From Spirochaetaceae bacterium (GTDB lineage Bacteria; Spirochaetota; Leptospiria; Leptospirales; Leptonemataceae), in NCBI GenBank assembly GCA_002730875.1, contig PCBI01000005.1, forward strand, positions 1,022,588-1,086,587: a stretch of DNA of 64,000 nt, read 5' to 3'. A model generated the notes under the pieces. The model was not told where the DNA came from. It made no database searches and was given only the letters and a program-made list of their open reading frames with translations. A program made the position numbers and the translations under genes. Below are positions 1-8,851 of the stretch, one piece after another (positions within the stretch are counted from its first letter, which is position 1; every line of letters starts with the position of its first letter).

Positions 1-882
1 GCCATTACCACTGGAACCATCCTGTTAATGTGGATGGGCGAGCAAATCACCGAGCGGGGTATCGGAAACGGCGCCTCCCTCATCATCTTCGCAGGTATTA
101 TCGCACAGCTTCCCGGAATGCTTCTGCAAATGTTCCGGGATGCAGACATCCAGATCTTTGATGTCATCATCCTGATGCTGTTATTCATCATTTTGATTTC
201 GCTTACGGTGATTCTGTCGCAGGGCGTTCGTAAGGTCCCATTGCAGTATGGAAAGAAGATGCAGGGCCGCAGAATGGTACAGGCACAGAGCCAGAGTATT
301 CAGTTTAAGCTGAACTCGGCCAACGTTATGCCGATCATCTTTGCCTCTTCGCTGCTGCTCTTCCCGCAGACAGTCTTTGGAATGCTGGGAGAGAGCTCCT
401 CGAATAGCATCTGGATTGGACTCCAGCAGTGGCTGAATCCGTTTGCGCCCGTGTTCTATCAGCAGATTCCTTACTACCTGATTTACACCATACTCATTGT
501 GTTCTTTGCCTATTTTTATACGGCAATCTATATCAATCCCCAGGAACTGGCCGAGAACCTGAAGAAGTTCGGCGGTTTTATCCCCGGAATTCGTCCGGGC
601 ACGCATACCAGGGAATACATTGAGAACACTCTGAACCGGATTATTCTACCTGGTGCCATGTTTCTGGCCGGTCTGGCGCTTGCGCCTTACTTCATCATCA
701 ACGCCATGGACCTGAAGGCAAACCAGAACATTCAGGGACTGGCCTATACCTTCGGGGGCACTTCCCTTCTGATTATCGTGGGCGTTGCGCTGGATACGTT
801 GAAGCAAATCGAAGCTCAGCTTAAGATGCGCAACTATCAGGGTTTTATGAAGAAAGGCAAGATCAGGGGGAGGTTGAAATAA
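1..882 (+). CDS. secY: Preprotein translocase subunit SecY (5' end outside window)
   Basis: Forms the membrane channel of the Sec translocase. The frame is open from base 1, so the N-terminal part lies left of the window; 293 codons are visible. Recognisable SecY segments are the stretch around [18 protein letters not shown] near the start, several hydrophobic helices, the [14 protein letters not shown] loop and the C-terminal [13 protein letters not shown] tail. The stop overlaps the adk start by one base (TAATG), so the two are translationally coupled in the spc operon, as is usual in bacteria. Confidence 0.97.
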   Translation, partial: AITTGTILLMWMGEQITERGIGNGASLIIFAGIIAQLPGMLLQMFRDADIQIFDVIILMLLFIILISLTVILSQGVRKVPLQYGKKMQGRRMVQAQSQSIQFKLNSANVMPIIFASSLLLFPQTVFGMLGESSSNSIWIGLQQWLNPFAPVFYQQIPYYLIYTILIVFFAYFYTAIYINPQELAENLKKFGGFIPGIRPGTHTREYIENTLNRIILPGAMFLAGLALAPYFIINAMDLKANQNIQGLAYTFGGTSLLIIVGVALDTLKQIEAQLKMRNYQGFMKKGKIRGRLK

Positions 883-1445
883 TGCGAATCGTATTCATGG
901 GGCCTCCGGGTGCCGGCAAAGGTACGCAGGCCAAGATCATTTGTTCCGATCTGGGCATCCCCCAGATTTCCACCGGCGAGATTCTACGGAACGCCATGGA
1001 GAGCGGCAGTGAGCTCGGAAAGGAAGCTAAAAGCTACGTGGAGTCCGGCGGACTGGTTCCGGATTCCGTGGTTATCGGTATTGTAAAGGAACGCATTCAG
1101 CAGCCGGATTGCGAAAAAGGGTACCTGTTGGACGGGTTTCCCCGCACACTGGATCAGGCGGATGCGCTGAAGAATATGACTCAGGATCTGGGAAAGCCGC
1201 TGAATGTGGCTTTGAATCTGGCTGTACCGCAGGATGAGCTGGTGAGCCGACTCCTGGACCGGGCCCAAAAAGAAGGGCGCCCGGATGACACGGAGCCGGT
1301 AATCAAGAGTCGACTGAAAACCTATGAGGAGCAAACCCTGCCCCTCGTGGAATATTATAGAAAGCAAGGTATCCTCAAAGAGGTGGATGGTCTGGGCAGC
1401 ATGGAAGAAATAACCGCCCGGATCAAGACTGCCCTGGGTATCTAA
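882..1445 (+). CDS. adk: Adenylate kinase
   Basis: Converts ATP + AMP to 2 ADP in the cytoplasm. The P-loop [10 protein letters not shown] sits at residues 7-16, with DGFPRT further on and the LID-side R(A)QKEGRPDDT region. At 187 residues it is the short form: the LID lacks the long zinc-finger insertion of about 215-residue adenylate kinases, and no Cys4 set is present. The start overlaps the secY stop (TAATG). The secY-adk-infA order is conserved across many phyla. Confidence 0.97.
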   Translation: MRIVFMGPPGAGKGTQAKIICSDLGIPQISTGEILRNAMESGSELGKEAKSYVESGGLVPDSVVIGIVKERIQQPDCEKGYLLDGFPRTLDQADALKNMTQDLGKPLNVALNLAVPQDELVSRLLDRAQKEGRPDDTEPVIKSRLKTYEEQTLPLVEYYRKQGILKEVDGLGSMEEITARIKTALGI

Positions 1446-1546
1446 AACGTCATTTTTGGGAATCCCGGCCTCTTTGCTCAGGAAAGTGCCTGACGGCAGA
1501 GGTGGGCTTCCAAAATATGGCATCTGGAATTATCGGAGTTTATAGA

Positions 1547-1765
1547 GTGGCCAAAGAAGGTGCAATAGAAGTAGAAGGCAAGGTGATCGAGCCACTACCC
1601 AACGCTATGTTTCGGGTGGAGCTGGAGAACGGCCATCAGGTATTGGCGCACATTTCGGGCAAGATGAGAATGCACTACATTCGAATTCTGCCCGGTGACA
1701 AGGTAACCGTGGAATTATCCCCCTATGATCTGACCAGGGGACGCATTACATACAGGAAGAAATAA
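1547..1765 (+). CDS. infA: Translation initiation factor IF-1
   Basis: IF-1 is an OB-fold protein that binds the 30S A site during initiation. The frame is open further upstream, but the best start is GTG at 1547: it is preceded by GGAG at 1535-1538 (8-nt spacing) and gives exactly the usual 72 residues, beginning [16 protein letters not shown] at 1517 would add 10 residues unlike the family. The conserved core includes [30 protein letters not shown] and LTRGRITYR. It is followed directly by rpmJ. Confidence 0.95.
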   Translation: MAKEGAIEVEGKVIEPLPNAMFRVELENGHQVLAHISGKMRMHYIRILPGDKVTVELSPYDLTRGRITYRKK

Positions 1766-1879
1766 ATGAAGATTCGAGTCTCTGTTAAAAAGATGTGTAG
1801 CGAATGCCGCGTGATCAAGCGTCGAGGCATTGTCCGCGTAATTTGCAGCAACCCCCGACACAAGCAGCGTCAGGGCTAA
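1766..1879 (+). CDS. rpmJ: 50S ribosomal protein L36 (bL36)
   Basis: This 37-residue ribosomal protein starts at the base right after the infA stop (TAAATG). It reads [14 protein letters not shown]... and ends RHKQRQG. Four zinc ligands are present: Cys11, Cys14, Cys27 and His32, so this is the zinc-binding (C+) form rather than the cysteine-free paralogue. Its small size makes it easy to miss, but position and sequence are unambiguous. Confidence 0.97.
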   Translation: MKIRVSVKKMCSECRVIKRRGIVRVICSNPRHKQRQG

Positions 1880-1905
1880 GTTAAGTATTAGTATCAGGAA
1901 GTATT

Positions 1906-2283
1906 ATGGCAAGGATAGCAGGCGTAGACCTACCAAGAGATAAGCGAGTGGTGATTGGACTGACCTACATTTTTGGGATCGGTCCCTCCGTGAGCAAAAA
2001 GATCCTCGGCAAAGCCGGAGTGGATGAGTCCATCCGAGTTCGAGATCTGGATGAGCAGCAGGTAGCGAGCATAAGAAATGTTATATCCGAACAGTATCAG
2101 GTAGAGGGTGATCTTCGAACAGAAGTGAACCTGAACATCAAGCGACTGATGGACATTGGATGTTATCGAGGTCTGCGCCATAGAATGGGATTGCCGGCCC
2201 GTGGGCAGCGCACCCGAACCAATTCGCGAACCCGAAAAGGGCGTCGTAAGACCGTGGCAAACAAGAAGAAGCCAGGTAAATAA
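1906..2283 (+). CDS. rpsM: 30S ribosomal protein S13 (uS13)
   Basis: Head protein of the small subunit, contacting 16S rRNA and the P-site tRNA. 125 residues begin [15 protein letters not shown], with YIFGIG (helix-two-turns-helix), then [18 protein letters not shown] and a basic tail ending KKKPGK. Length and motifs are normal. AGGAAG lies just upstream of the ATG. It belongs to the alpha operon together with rpsK, rpoA and rplQ. Confidence 0.97.
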   Translation: MARIAGVDLPRDKRVVIGLTYIFGIGPSVSKKILGKAGVDESIRVRDLDEQQVASIRNVISEQYQVEGDLRTEVNLNIKRLMDIGCYRGLRHRMGLPARGQRTRTNSRTRKGRRKTVANKKKPGK

Positions 2284-2317
2284 GCAATAACAGGGTTAAT
2301 ACCCGGCAGGGAAAACA

Positions 2318-2698
2318 ATGGCCAAGAGTAATAGAAAGAAGGAAAAGAAGAGCGTCGCAAGAGGCCGCGTTTACATCAACGCAACATTCAATAATACGAT
2401 TATAACGATCACGGATTTGCAGGGGAATACCCTGGCATGGTCTTCTTCCGGGCATTTGAATTTCCGCGGTTCCCGTAAATCTACGCCGTATGCGGCGCAG
2501 ATGGCGGCGCGAAATGCGGCGGAGAAGGCCCGGGAATACGGTCTACGAGAAGTAGAGGTGCTGGTAAAGGGACCGGGTATCGGTCGTGAATCTGCCATCA
2601 GGGCCCTGGCCAATGAAGGCTACCATGTAAGCACGATTCGGGATGTAACGCCACTTCCGCATAACGGTTGTCGGCCCAAGAAGAAACGAAGGGTGTAA
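2318..2698 (+). CDS. rpsK: 30S ribosomal protein S11 (uS11)
   Basis: Platform protein of the 30S subunit. 126 residues with the family signature: [47 protein letters not shown] and the C-terminal [12 protein letters not shown]. It has the usual length. rpoA follows after only 31 bases; the usual gene at this position, rpsD (S4), is absent. Confidence 0.97.
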   Translation: MAKSNRKKEKKSVARGRVYINATFNNTIITITDLQGNTLAWSSSGHLNFRGSRKSTPYAAQMAARNAAEKAREYGLREVEVLVKGPGIGRESAIRALANEGYHVSTIRDVTPLPHNGCRPKKKRRV

Positions 2699-2729
2699 TC
2701 CCCTCCAATCTTTATTCAGGAGATCTACT

Positions 2730-3722
2730 TTGAGTCCCAAACATCTGCTAAGAGGTTTCAAACGACCACGCCAGATTGAGTTCACCACCGATGCCGAGCA
2801 ACCGGGATACGGTCGGTTTATTGCAGAACCCTTTGAGCGTGGCTTTGGAACCACGATTGCCAATTCTCTGAGACGTACTTTAATGTCTTCTATCGAAGGC
2901 ACTGCTATTACTGCTGTACGTATCGAGGGAGTGCCCCATGAATTCTCTACTATCGAAGGCGTTGTAGAGGACGTAACTCGCATTATTCTGAACCTGAAGC
3001 AGGTTCGGGCTACATATGAAGCCGAAAATCGGGATGAGCCAAGAGTAATCCACATCGAGAAGAGAGGAGCCGGAGTTCTACGTGCATCGGACCTGGCCGT
3101 GGATTCCTCAATTCAGATTCTAAATCCGGATCTGCACATCGCTACTTTGAATGAAGATGCTAACCTGGTGATGGATCTTCAGTTCGAACGAGGGCGAGGC
3201 TACCTGCCTTCGGAAATTCTGAAGAAGAACATCGACGAAATCGGTACCATTCCGGTGGATGCGCTGTTCTCCCCGGTGAAACGAGTCAATTTTCAGATCA
3301 CCGAAACTCGAGTTGGGCAACGAACCGACTACGAGAAGATGATTCTGGAAGTATGGACCGATGGATCCATTGCTCCGGAAGATGCGGTGGCCCAGGCTGC
3401 CAAGATTCTAAAAGAGCACCTGACGGTATTCATTAACTTCGACGAGGAGCCGGAAGAAGAAGACGACGAACCGGATGAACTCGAAGAAACGCTTCGCCAG
3501 AACCTGGAGAAGCACATCGAGGAACTGGAAGTGTCTGTTCGAACTCTCAGTATGCTGAAAAGCCTGGAGATCGAATACGTGGCCGACGTAGTTCGCCGTA
3601 CCGAAGAGGAATTCCAGAAATCCAGACATTTCTCTAGCCAATGTGTAGAGGAAGTGCGCCAGAAATTGGCCGAAATGAATCTGGAATTCGGAATGAGAGA
3701 TTTCTTCGCGACCAGAGATTAA
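2730..3722 (+). CDS. rpoA: DNA-directed RNA polymerase subunit alpha
   Basis: Alpha nucleates RNA polymerase assembly and contacts promoter UP elements and activators through its C-terminal domain. The start is TTG at 2730, supported by AGGAG at 2718-2722. The N-terminal domain shows [17 protein letters not shown] and [11 protein letters not shown]; an acidic linker ([13 protein letters not shown]) follows, and the C-terminal domain is a divergent version with [18 protein letters not shown] in place of the usual ELELSVR/NCL pattern. Length is 330 residues, which is normal. Confidence 0.96.
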   Translation: MSPKHLLRGFKRPRQIEFTTDAEQPGYGRFIAEPFERGFGTTIANSLRRTLMSSIEGTAITAVRIEGVPHEFSTIEGVVEDVTRIILNLKQVRATYEAENRDEPRVIHIEKRGAGVLRASDLAVDSSIQILNPDLHIATLNEDANLVMDLQFERGRGYLPSEILKKNIDEIGTIPVDALFSPVKRVNFQITETRVGQRTDYEKMILEVWTDGSIAPEDAVAQAAKILKEHLTVFINFDEEPEEEDDEPDELEETLRQNLEKHIEELEVSVRTLSMLKSLEIEYVADVVRRTEEEFQKSRHFSSQCVEEVRQKLAEMNLEFGMRDFFATRD

Positions 3723-3776
3723 GACGGAGAGCGTCGGGCCGCAAGCCCGGCGAAAACCGCATAGAGAAGCGACATT

Positions 3777-4337
3777 ATGAGAAAGAGAAATAGCGTAAAA
3801 CAGTTGAATCGGGTAACCTCGCATCGCCATGCCATGATGCGAAACATGGTAACCAGCTTGTTCGATCATGAGCGCATCATTACTACCAGAGCTCGTGCCA
3901 AGGCGTTGCGCCCGTATACGGAGAAGCTGATCACTCGAGCCCGCAAGAACTTGGACCCGGCCACCAACGAGCATGCCAAACTGCACAACAAGCGGGAGAT
4001 CATGAAGGTGGTTCGTGACCGTGATATCGTAAAGAAACTGTTCGAAGATATCGCCGAGCGCTTCAAAGAGCGACCAGGCGGATACACTCGGATCATCCAC
4101 CTACCGGAGCGGGCTTCAGACAGCGCTCAGATGAGCATTATTGAGCTGGTAGAGCGCAAAGAACGGCCCCGCCGCGAGCGTAGAGCCCGGACCGCAGCAG
4201 TGGCTGGCGATGCTGGAACCGCAACCAAAGAGTCTTCTACGAAAAAATCCGGGGTTCCGCAGCGCGAAAAGAAATGGTTTAGCCGATTCCGCAAGGACAA
4301 AGAAGAGGGCGGAAGCGAGGAAGGCTCCGAAAGCTAA
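3777..4337 (+). CDS. rplQ: 50S ribosomal protein L17 (bL17) with extended C-terminus
   Basis: The first ~120 residues are typical L17: MRKRNSVKQLNR, HRHAMMRNMVTSLFDHERI, TRARAKALRPYTEKLIT, PGGYTRI and the closing IIELV. A further ~60 residues of low complexity follow, rich in Arg, Lys, Glu, Ala and Ser (from KERPRRERRAR to the end). Most L17 proteins are 116-130 residues, so the tail is an addition. It is likely disordered and may lie on the ribosome surface. Last gene of the operon; a terminator follows. Confidence 0.95.
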   Translation: MRKRNSVKQLNRVTSHRHAMMRNMVTSLFDHERIITTRARAKALRPYTEKLITRARKNLDPATNEHAKLHNKREIMKVVRDRDIVKKLFEDIAERFKERPGGYTRIIHLPERASDSAQMSIIELVERKERPRRERRARTAAVAGDAGTATKESSTKKSGVPQREKKWFSRFRKDKEEGGSEEGSES

Positions 4338-4399
4338 ACCGTAAACAACGAAAAACCCGAGCAATCGCCCGGGTCAGGGAGTGCAGAGCTCCAAACAGC

Positions 4400-4426
4400 A
4401 AAGCCGGCCTAAGAGTCGGTTTTTTG
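4400..4426 (+). terminator. Intrinsic terminator after rplQ
   Basis: Six-base stem AAGCCG / CGGTTT around a short loop, followed by a run of six T. A second possible hairpin (ACCCG ... CGGGT) lies just before it, near 4359-4375. This ends the ribosomal operon ahead of the convergent lipoprotein gene, which stops at 4429. Confidence 0.7.
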
Positions 4427-4428
4427 CA

Positions 4429-5265
4429 TTAAGGCGATGCGGCCGGGGCGGGTTCGTTCAAATGGGATCCTGCCGTACCCTCCTGCTGGAAATATTCGCA
4501 GTTTTCTATCATGTAGGCAGCAATGCTGCCCATTTTAGCGGGATCCAGAAATGGAGGGTGGGCTCCTTCGGGCAAAAGCCGGGATTCCGGTAAAGGATCT
4601 GTGCCCGGATAAAACACGAATAGCAGGGAGAACCGGTACCAGTTATCGATAGCAAGGCTGCGCTGGCATACGGTTTGTTTTGAATTGTCCAGGACCTCAA
4701 TTCGTATGTTCCAGCGGTTGCGGACACCCTGAAAAGGATACATGTACAACGTCACCATAGACAAAAGGATCTGGTGGATGAATGCGTTTTTGCCCTCCGG
4801 CATATAGTGTATTGTGGCTATGTCGATGTTAACCGTGTAATCGACACGCAAGGCGTCCTCGTCTGGCTGCGCGAAGACATTCTTCAGGGCGCCGTCCAGA
4901 GGCCAGTCGAAGGAGACTGGCTTTCGTTCGTAGTAGATCGTAGTCTTAAGGATTTCCCTTTCTTCGGACAGTTTCTTTCCCTGGACCCATGTATGCAGGG
5001 TGGAGTTGATTGAGGCTTTCCATTTTCTCAATTGCCCGGTGGATTTGTATTCGACCAGTTCATCGAGTTTCTTCGACTGAAGGTCTGCATCCGACTCACG
5101 GAATGCGGGTGCCGACTCCGGATGCATCGCCAATCCCCAGCTATTGCTCAGGCGCATATCGCCGGAGTATGGATCTGTGCTATGGCTACTGTAGGAAACA
5201 CAGGAACAGAGAAGAAGCAAGGGCAGAGCTACCGAAGAAAAATGGAAAGTTCCAGTCAGGTTCAT
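4429..5265 (-). CDS. Hypothetical lipoprotein
   Basis: 278 residues. The chosen start gives MNLTGTFHFSSVALPLLLLCSC, a lipoprotein signal with lipidation Cys at residue 22; AGGG lies 9 bases upstream. A longer reading from 5301 is unlikely because a plausible -10 (TATAAC, minus strand, 5293-5298) would fall inside it. The mature part has many Trp, Tyr and charged residues and no domain I recognise. It is probably anchored in the outer or inner membrane. Convergent with the ribosomal operon. Confidence 0.75.
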   Translation of the reverse strand: MNLTGTFHFSSVALPLLLLCSCVSYSSHSTDPYSGDMRLSNSWGLAMHPESAPAFRESDADLQSKKLDELVEYKSTGQLRKWKASINSTLHTWVQGKKLSEEREILKTTIYYERKPVSFDWPLDGALKNVFAQPDEDALRVDYTVNIDIATIHYMPEGKNAFIHQILLSMVTLYMYPFQGVRNRWNIRIEVLDNSKQTVCQRSLAIDNWYRFSLLFVFYPGTDPLPESRLLPEGAHPPFLDPAKMGSIAAYMIENCEYFQQEGTAGSHLNEPAPAASP

Positions 5266-5562
5266 TGCCGACGACCCTAAAGTAATTAGGCAGTTATACA
5301 ATCAAATTATTTTGCTGGCTTAATGGAGTACGAGCCCCCGGCGCCCCGACCTTTTAGTCTACAGCGTCGCGGGCTACTGTGGATTGTTCGGTAAAAGCTA
5401 CTGGCCTTGACCAGTTCTGGGTTAGCTATTCAAAGGGATGGGGGCCGGGGAGGAGCCGCGGGTCCACGGGAACTCCGATGGCTGAAGCAGAGGTTAGGGG
5501 AAGCAGAGGTTGGGGAAAGCATTGACGGCGGAGCCGCGACGGGGTCGCTCTAGCGCGGGAAC
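5266..5562. other. Intergenic region, no gene seen
   Basis: 297 bases between two minus-strand genes. The right part is G-rich with near-repeats of GAAGCAGAGGTT around 5480-5515. A possible -10 for the lipoprotein lies at 5293-5298. No RNA gene or ORF is supported. Confidence 0.4.
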
Positions 5563-5982
5563 CTAGATGTAGTACATCAACCCCTCTTCAGCTTCCTGGT
5601 TCTTGCGAACGAATTCCGTAAGCGGGATCTCCAGGATGTGCCGTATCTTGCTGTCCAATTCATTCCAGAAGACTCCCTGTCGGCCTTCCCGCAGGTCGGC
5701 ATCCTTTTCGAGGACAGAAAGATCCCCTTCCAGGGCATTTAGAATCTCAAAAACGGTGATGGTTTCCGGTTCCCGGGCCAGTTTGTAGCCCCCTTCGGAG
5801 CCTCGAACGCTGTGGACAAGTCGTCTCTTTTTCAGGGTATTGATGATCTGCTCCAGGTATTTGACCGGGATGCTCTGTTTCTCTGCAATTTCCCGGGTCT
5901 TCAGCAACCGTGTGCGTGCTTCCGGTTCACATAGAGTCATCATGGCTTTTAGTCCGTATCTGCCTTTGCTTGTGATTTTCAC
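5563..5982 (-). CDS. Rrf2-family transcriptional regulator
   Basis: 139 residues. The winged-helix N-terminus matches Rrf2 proteins: MKITSKGRYGLKAMMTL, then TREIAEKQSIPVKYLEQI (recognition region) and VHSVRGSEGGYKLAREP (wing). The three Cys that hold the Fe-S cluster in IscR/NsrR are missing; only one Cys (residue 18) is present. It therefore probably senses something other than an Fe-S cluster, as CymR-type members do. AAGGAAG lies ahead of the ATG. It is divergent from the gene at 6074; the 91-base gap probably holds both promoters. Confidence 0.88.
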   Translation of the reverse strand: MKITSKGRYGLKAMMTLCEPEARTRLLKTREIAEKQSIPVKYLEQIINTLKKRRLVHSVRGSEGGYKLAREPETITVFEILNALEGDLSVLEKDADLREGRQGVFWNELDSKIRHILEIPLTEFVRKNQEAEEGLMYYI

Positions 5983-6073
5983 TTCGCTTCCTTGCTCCGG
6001 AGGATGTTTACATTTTTTTTGCTGTCCCTCTTGCTTTCCAATGTATTTTCGTTAAATTCTGGCGGAAACTCCT

Positions 6074-6964
6074 GTGAACCATGACTTTGAAATCCATGCC
6101 CCGAGAATCTCGGAGGAGGAGCTGGAAGCTATCATTAGAAGACGGCTGGCCAGCCGCAACCTGGATCCGGCTGAGATCGAGCGCGTCGAGAGCCTGAGCT
6201 TTTCTCCCCTTTCCGGGGCCGGCATGAAAGGTTTTGATCCGGCGGAAACGGCGGATCTGTTCGAACGCTCCGCTACCGTTCCCAATTTCCGCTCCGGCAA
6301 GTTTCGATGGCTCAAAGGACCTCTGGCCGGTCTGGCCCGCTGGGTATATCGCATGAGTTCTGCGCTCATGGACAAACTGTCCGAACATAAAGTGGAGGCC
6401 TTCTACAATGTGATCGGCGAATTGATCTTTTTGCGGCGCCAGGTAAGCGATTTGCAAGCCAGAGTAGGCGCGGATCCTTCCGCCTACCAGCGCTCGGCGG
6501 ACCTTTACGCCGTTCCGCCAACGCAACAGATGGCGGAGCTGGAGCAGGACTCCATCTATCAGGGATGTGTCGAGCTCCTGAGTATTCTGGAAGAAGAAAG
6601 CATCCAGGCCCCACTTTCCATTGTCGACGATGCCGGTGGTTTTCTCCAAATAGCCACTTCCAGGCGAGGATTGGAGTCCGACAGTATTGCATCCATGGAC
6701 CTGATTTTTCAGGATTCCTACTATTTGCGGCCGGGCAGCGTGGTCGCTATTCCATCGTTTCAGAATCTAAGATGTAGTCCTGCCTATTTGATTTCCGCCC
6801 TGCGTCGCTTCGCGGGTCAGCATTCCTACCTGTTAATTGGCGCCGACCTGGCGCCGCAGGAATACTACCGGGCTTTGATATCCATGTGCGTTTCGCGGGG
6901 CTATAAACTCCTCCAGGAAAAGGCAGGAGCAGATCGGCACATCTATCTATTCGTCTTGAAGTAA
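6074..6964 (+). CDS. Protein of unknown function, first gene of a glycosyltransferase operon
   Basis: 296 residues, GTG start after GGCGGAA. No family recognised. The N-terminus is acidic and helical (ISEEELEAIIRRRLASRNLDP), the middle has a coiled-coil-like FLRRQVSDLQARVGADPSA, and the C-terminal ~150 residues alternate hydrophobic strands and helices (LSIVDDAGGFLQIATS, SYLLIGADLAPQEYYRALI), suggesting an alpha/beta domain. The stop overlaps the next start (TAATG), so it is probably co-translated with the glycosyltransferase and may act in the same cell-envelope glycan pathway. That role is inferred from position only. Confidence 0.72.
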   Translation: MNHDFEIHAPRISEEELEAIIRRRLASRNLDPAEIERVESLSFSPLSGAGMKGFDPAETADLFERSATVPNFRSGKFRWLKGPLAGLARWVYRMSSALMDKLSEHKVEAFYNVIGELIFLRRQVSDLQARVGADPSAYQRSADLYAVPPTQQMAELEQDSIYQGCVELLSILEEESIQAPLSIVDDAGGFLQIATSRRGLESDSIASMDLIFQDSYYLRPGSVVAIPSFQNLRCSPAYLISALRRFAGQHSYLLIGADLAPQEYYRALISMCVSRGYKLLQEKAGADRHIYLFVLK

Positions 6965-8082
6965 TGTCCCGCGTTCTACAGCTAAGCCCGGGTGTAGCCC
7001 CTTACGATGCCACGTTATCGCTCATGCTGGGTATCGTAAGGCTGTTGCGCGCTCAAGGGCAATACAGGCATTTCGATATTGCCGCCAGACATGTTCCCCG
7101 GGGGTTCCGAATTCCGGGCCAGGGTATCGTGAGCAACCGGGTTCAACCCCTGGATGATCTGGACATCAAGAAATACTCCGCCGAAGATGTGTTGATCTAT
7201 CACCATGGCATTGCCAGCGATGCAGAGCAGCTGATCCGGCATTTTCCCGGAAATCGATTCCTGGTGTATCATGGACTCACTCCGGCAGGCTTCTATCTAC
7301 CCTACAATCTCACTGTTGCCGGGCGATTGGAACGGGGGCGACGGGAATTGGAACGTCTTGCCTCCGCCTTCGAACGCGCCTACTGCTTTTCCCGAGTGAC
7401 GGAAGCGGATCTTCGCGAAGCGGGCTATTTGAATATTCGCAAAGTGGATCCTCCACTCCAGGATGTATGGTCAGCGTCTACAGATCAAACCTTCGAACCC
7501 AGAGCCGAAGTAGCGGATTCGCCCGTGGTTCTATCCGTGGGACGAATCGTTCCCAACAAGAACCATGAGCCGCTCATCAGGATGCTTCCCTACTTGAGGA
7601 GGCTTCATCCCGGAGCCCGGCTGATTTTTGCCGGCGAGCTTCGTCCGGGCCTGGAGCGCTACCATCGCCATTTGATGGACCTGGTGCGAACCCTGGATAT
7701 ACAGAATCATGTGGCGTTTACCGGGCTTCTGGATGCAAAAAGTATGGAGCGTACATGGAAAGAGAGCACCCATCTGCTGTGCACCTCGCTCCACGAAGGA
7801 TACTGCCTGCCGCTGGTGGAGGCCATGGTTCGGAATAAGCCAGTGCTCTATTTGCGTTATGGCGGATCTGCGGCGGCGGAAACCATGGACGGGGCCGGTG
7901 TGGGTTTTTATCCGGCGGATTTCCGCATCATGGCCGAACTGATATCCGAGGTTCATACAAATGTCGATCTAAGGGAACAGATTCTCAGGACGCAGAGGGA
8001 ACGCCTGAATCAACTGCAACCGGCGGAGATGTCCCTGGACATTCTGCATCAGATTAGCCGGCCAGGAGGGGTCAGTGATTGA
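6964..8082 (+). CDS. Glycosyltransferase family 4 (GT-B fold)
   Basis: 372 residues, predicted to transfer a sugar from a nucleotide-sugar donor. The C-terminal half has the GT4 donor-binding pattern: VLSVGRIVPNKNHEPLI, HVAFTGLLD and the E-x7-E motif EGYCLPLVE. The N-terminal half has YHHGIAS and LVYHGLTP, typical acceptor-side loops. Start overlaps the previous stop (TAATG); the end overlaps the DedA gene by 8 bases. The substrate cannot be told from sequence; lipopolysaccharide or another surface glycan is likely. Confidence 0.88.
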   Translation: MSRVLQLSPGVAPYDATLSLMLGIVRLLRAQGQYRHFDIAARHVPRGFRIPGQGIVSNRVQPLDDLDIKKYSAEDVLIYHHGIASDAEQLIRHFPGNRFLVYHGLTPAGFYLPYNLTVAGRLERGRRELERLASAFERAYCFSRVTEADLREAGYLNIRKVDPPLQDVWSASTDQTFEPRAEVADSPVVLSVGRIVPNKNHEPLIRMLPYLRRLHPGARLIFAGELRPGLERYHRHLMDLVRTLDIQNHVAFTGLLDAKSMERTWKESTHLLCTSLHEGYCLPLVEAMVRNKPVLYLRYGGSAAAETMDGAGVGFYPADFRIMAELISEVHTNVDLREQILRTQRERLNQLQPAEMSLDILHQISRPGGVSD

Positions 8083-8734
8083 ACAACAGGTAGAGGAGAT
8101 CATCGCCTACGTCTTGACTTTACCAACTGTGGGAATGTACTGGTTCCTCTTTTTCAGTACGATCCTGGAGAACCTTTTTCCGCCCTGGCCAGGGGATACG
8201 ATGATTGTGCTGGCCGGTTTCTTAATGGCCCACGACGCAGTGGATCCGCTGGAGACCAGTCTGGTGACGCTGGCAGGCAACATGGCTGGAGCCTATATCA
8301 TGTACTTTGCCGGCGAAGGTATACTGGCTCTGGCAAGAAAGTACCATGCACGGATTAGCTGGGCCTGGGCTCGAAACCAGGTGGAGGAACTCACGTCGCC
8401 GGAATCCATGGACCGCACCGCAAAGTGGTTTCGCAAGTGGGGTCTCTGGTTCGTTTTGTTTTCTCGATTCTCCGCCGGAATCCGCTTTTTTGTTAGTATC
8501 ATCGCGGGCATCTCTCGTACAAACCTACTTCTGTTCTCGGCTTCATTTGCGGCCGGCGTCCTCATATGGAACACCTTGCTTCTATATGGAGGTTATGCCC
8601 TGGGCGAAAACTGGAGACAGATCCTGGATTGGTTACGGTTATACAATTTCGTGGTCATAACGCTGATTGCCGTTTCGGTGGCGGGCTACTTCTATTACAG
8701 GTACAGAAAAAACCTGGAAAAAGGAAGTACCTGA
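8075..8734 (+). CDS. DedA-family membrane protein
   Basis: 219 residues, GTG start with a strong GGAGGGG upstream. DedA proteins are inner-membrane transporters linked to undecaprenyl-phosphate or phospholipid recycling and proton-motive-force homeostasis. Visible signatures are ILENLFPPWPGDT near the N-terminus, NMAGAYIMYFAGEG, and FSRFSAGIRFFVSIIAG, which carries the family arginines. Four or five hydrophobic segments. The overlap with a glycosyltransferase gene fits a role in envelope lipid-carrier turnover. Confidence 0.9.
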   Translation: MIEQQVEEIIAYVLTLPTVGMYWFLFFSTILENLFPPWPGDTMIVLAGFLMAHDAVDPLETSLVTLAGNMAGAYIMYFAGEGILALARKYHARISWAWARNQVEELTSPESMDRTAKWFRKWGLWFVLFSRFSAGIRFFVSIIAGISRTNLLLFSASFAAGVLIWNTLLLYGGYALGENWRQILDWLRLYNFVVITLIAVSVAGYFYYRYRKNLEKGST

Positions 8735-8851
8735 TGGTAGTAGTATCCGCCTTTCGCCCCGACCTCGCTCCCTTAGCCGGGACGTAGGATGCGGGGGCCC
8801 AGCCTCGAATCGCTTTCGAGTCATCGTTTGAATATCCAGTAAGAACCGGTT

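Noticed and set aside
1502..1546. Upstream starts for infA giving 82 or 87 residues.
   Set aside because: GTG 1547 has a ribosome-binding site and yields the standard 72-residue protein.
3408..4100. A 230-codon minus-strand frame opposite rpoA and rplQ.
   Set aside because: Both plus-strand genes are certain; this is a reading-frame shadow.
4981..5285. Plus-strand ORFs within the first lipoprotein gene.
   Set aside because: They lie antisense to a gene with a clear lipoprotein signal and have no recognisable features.
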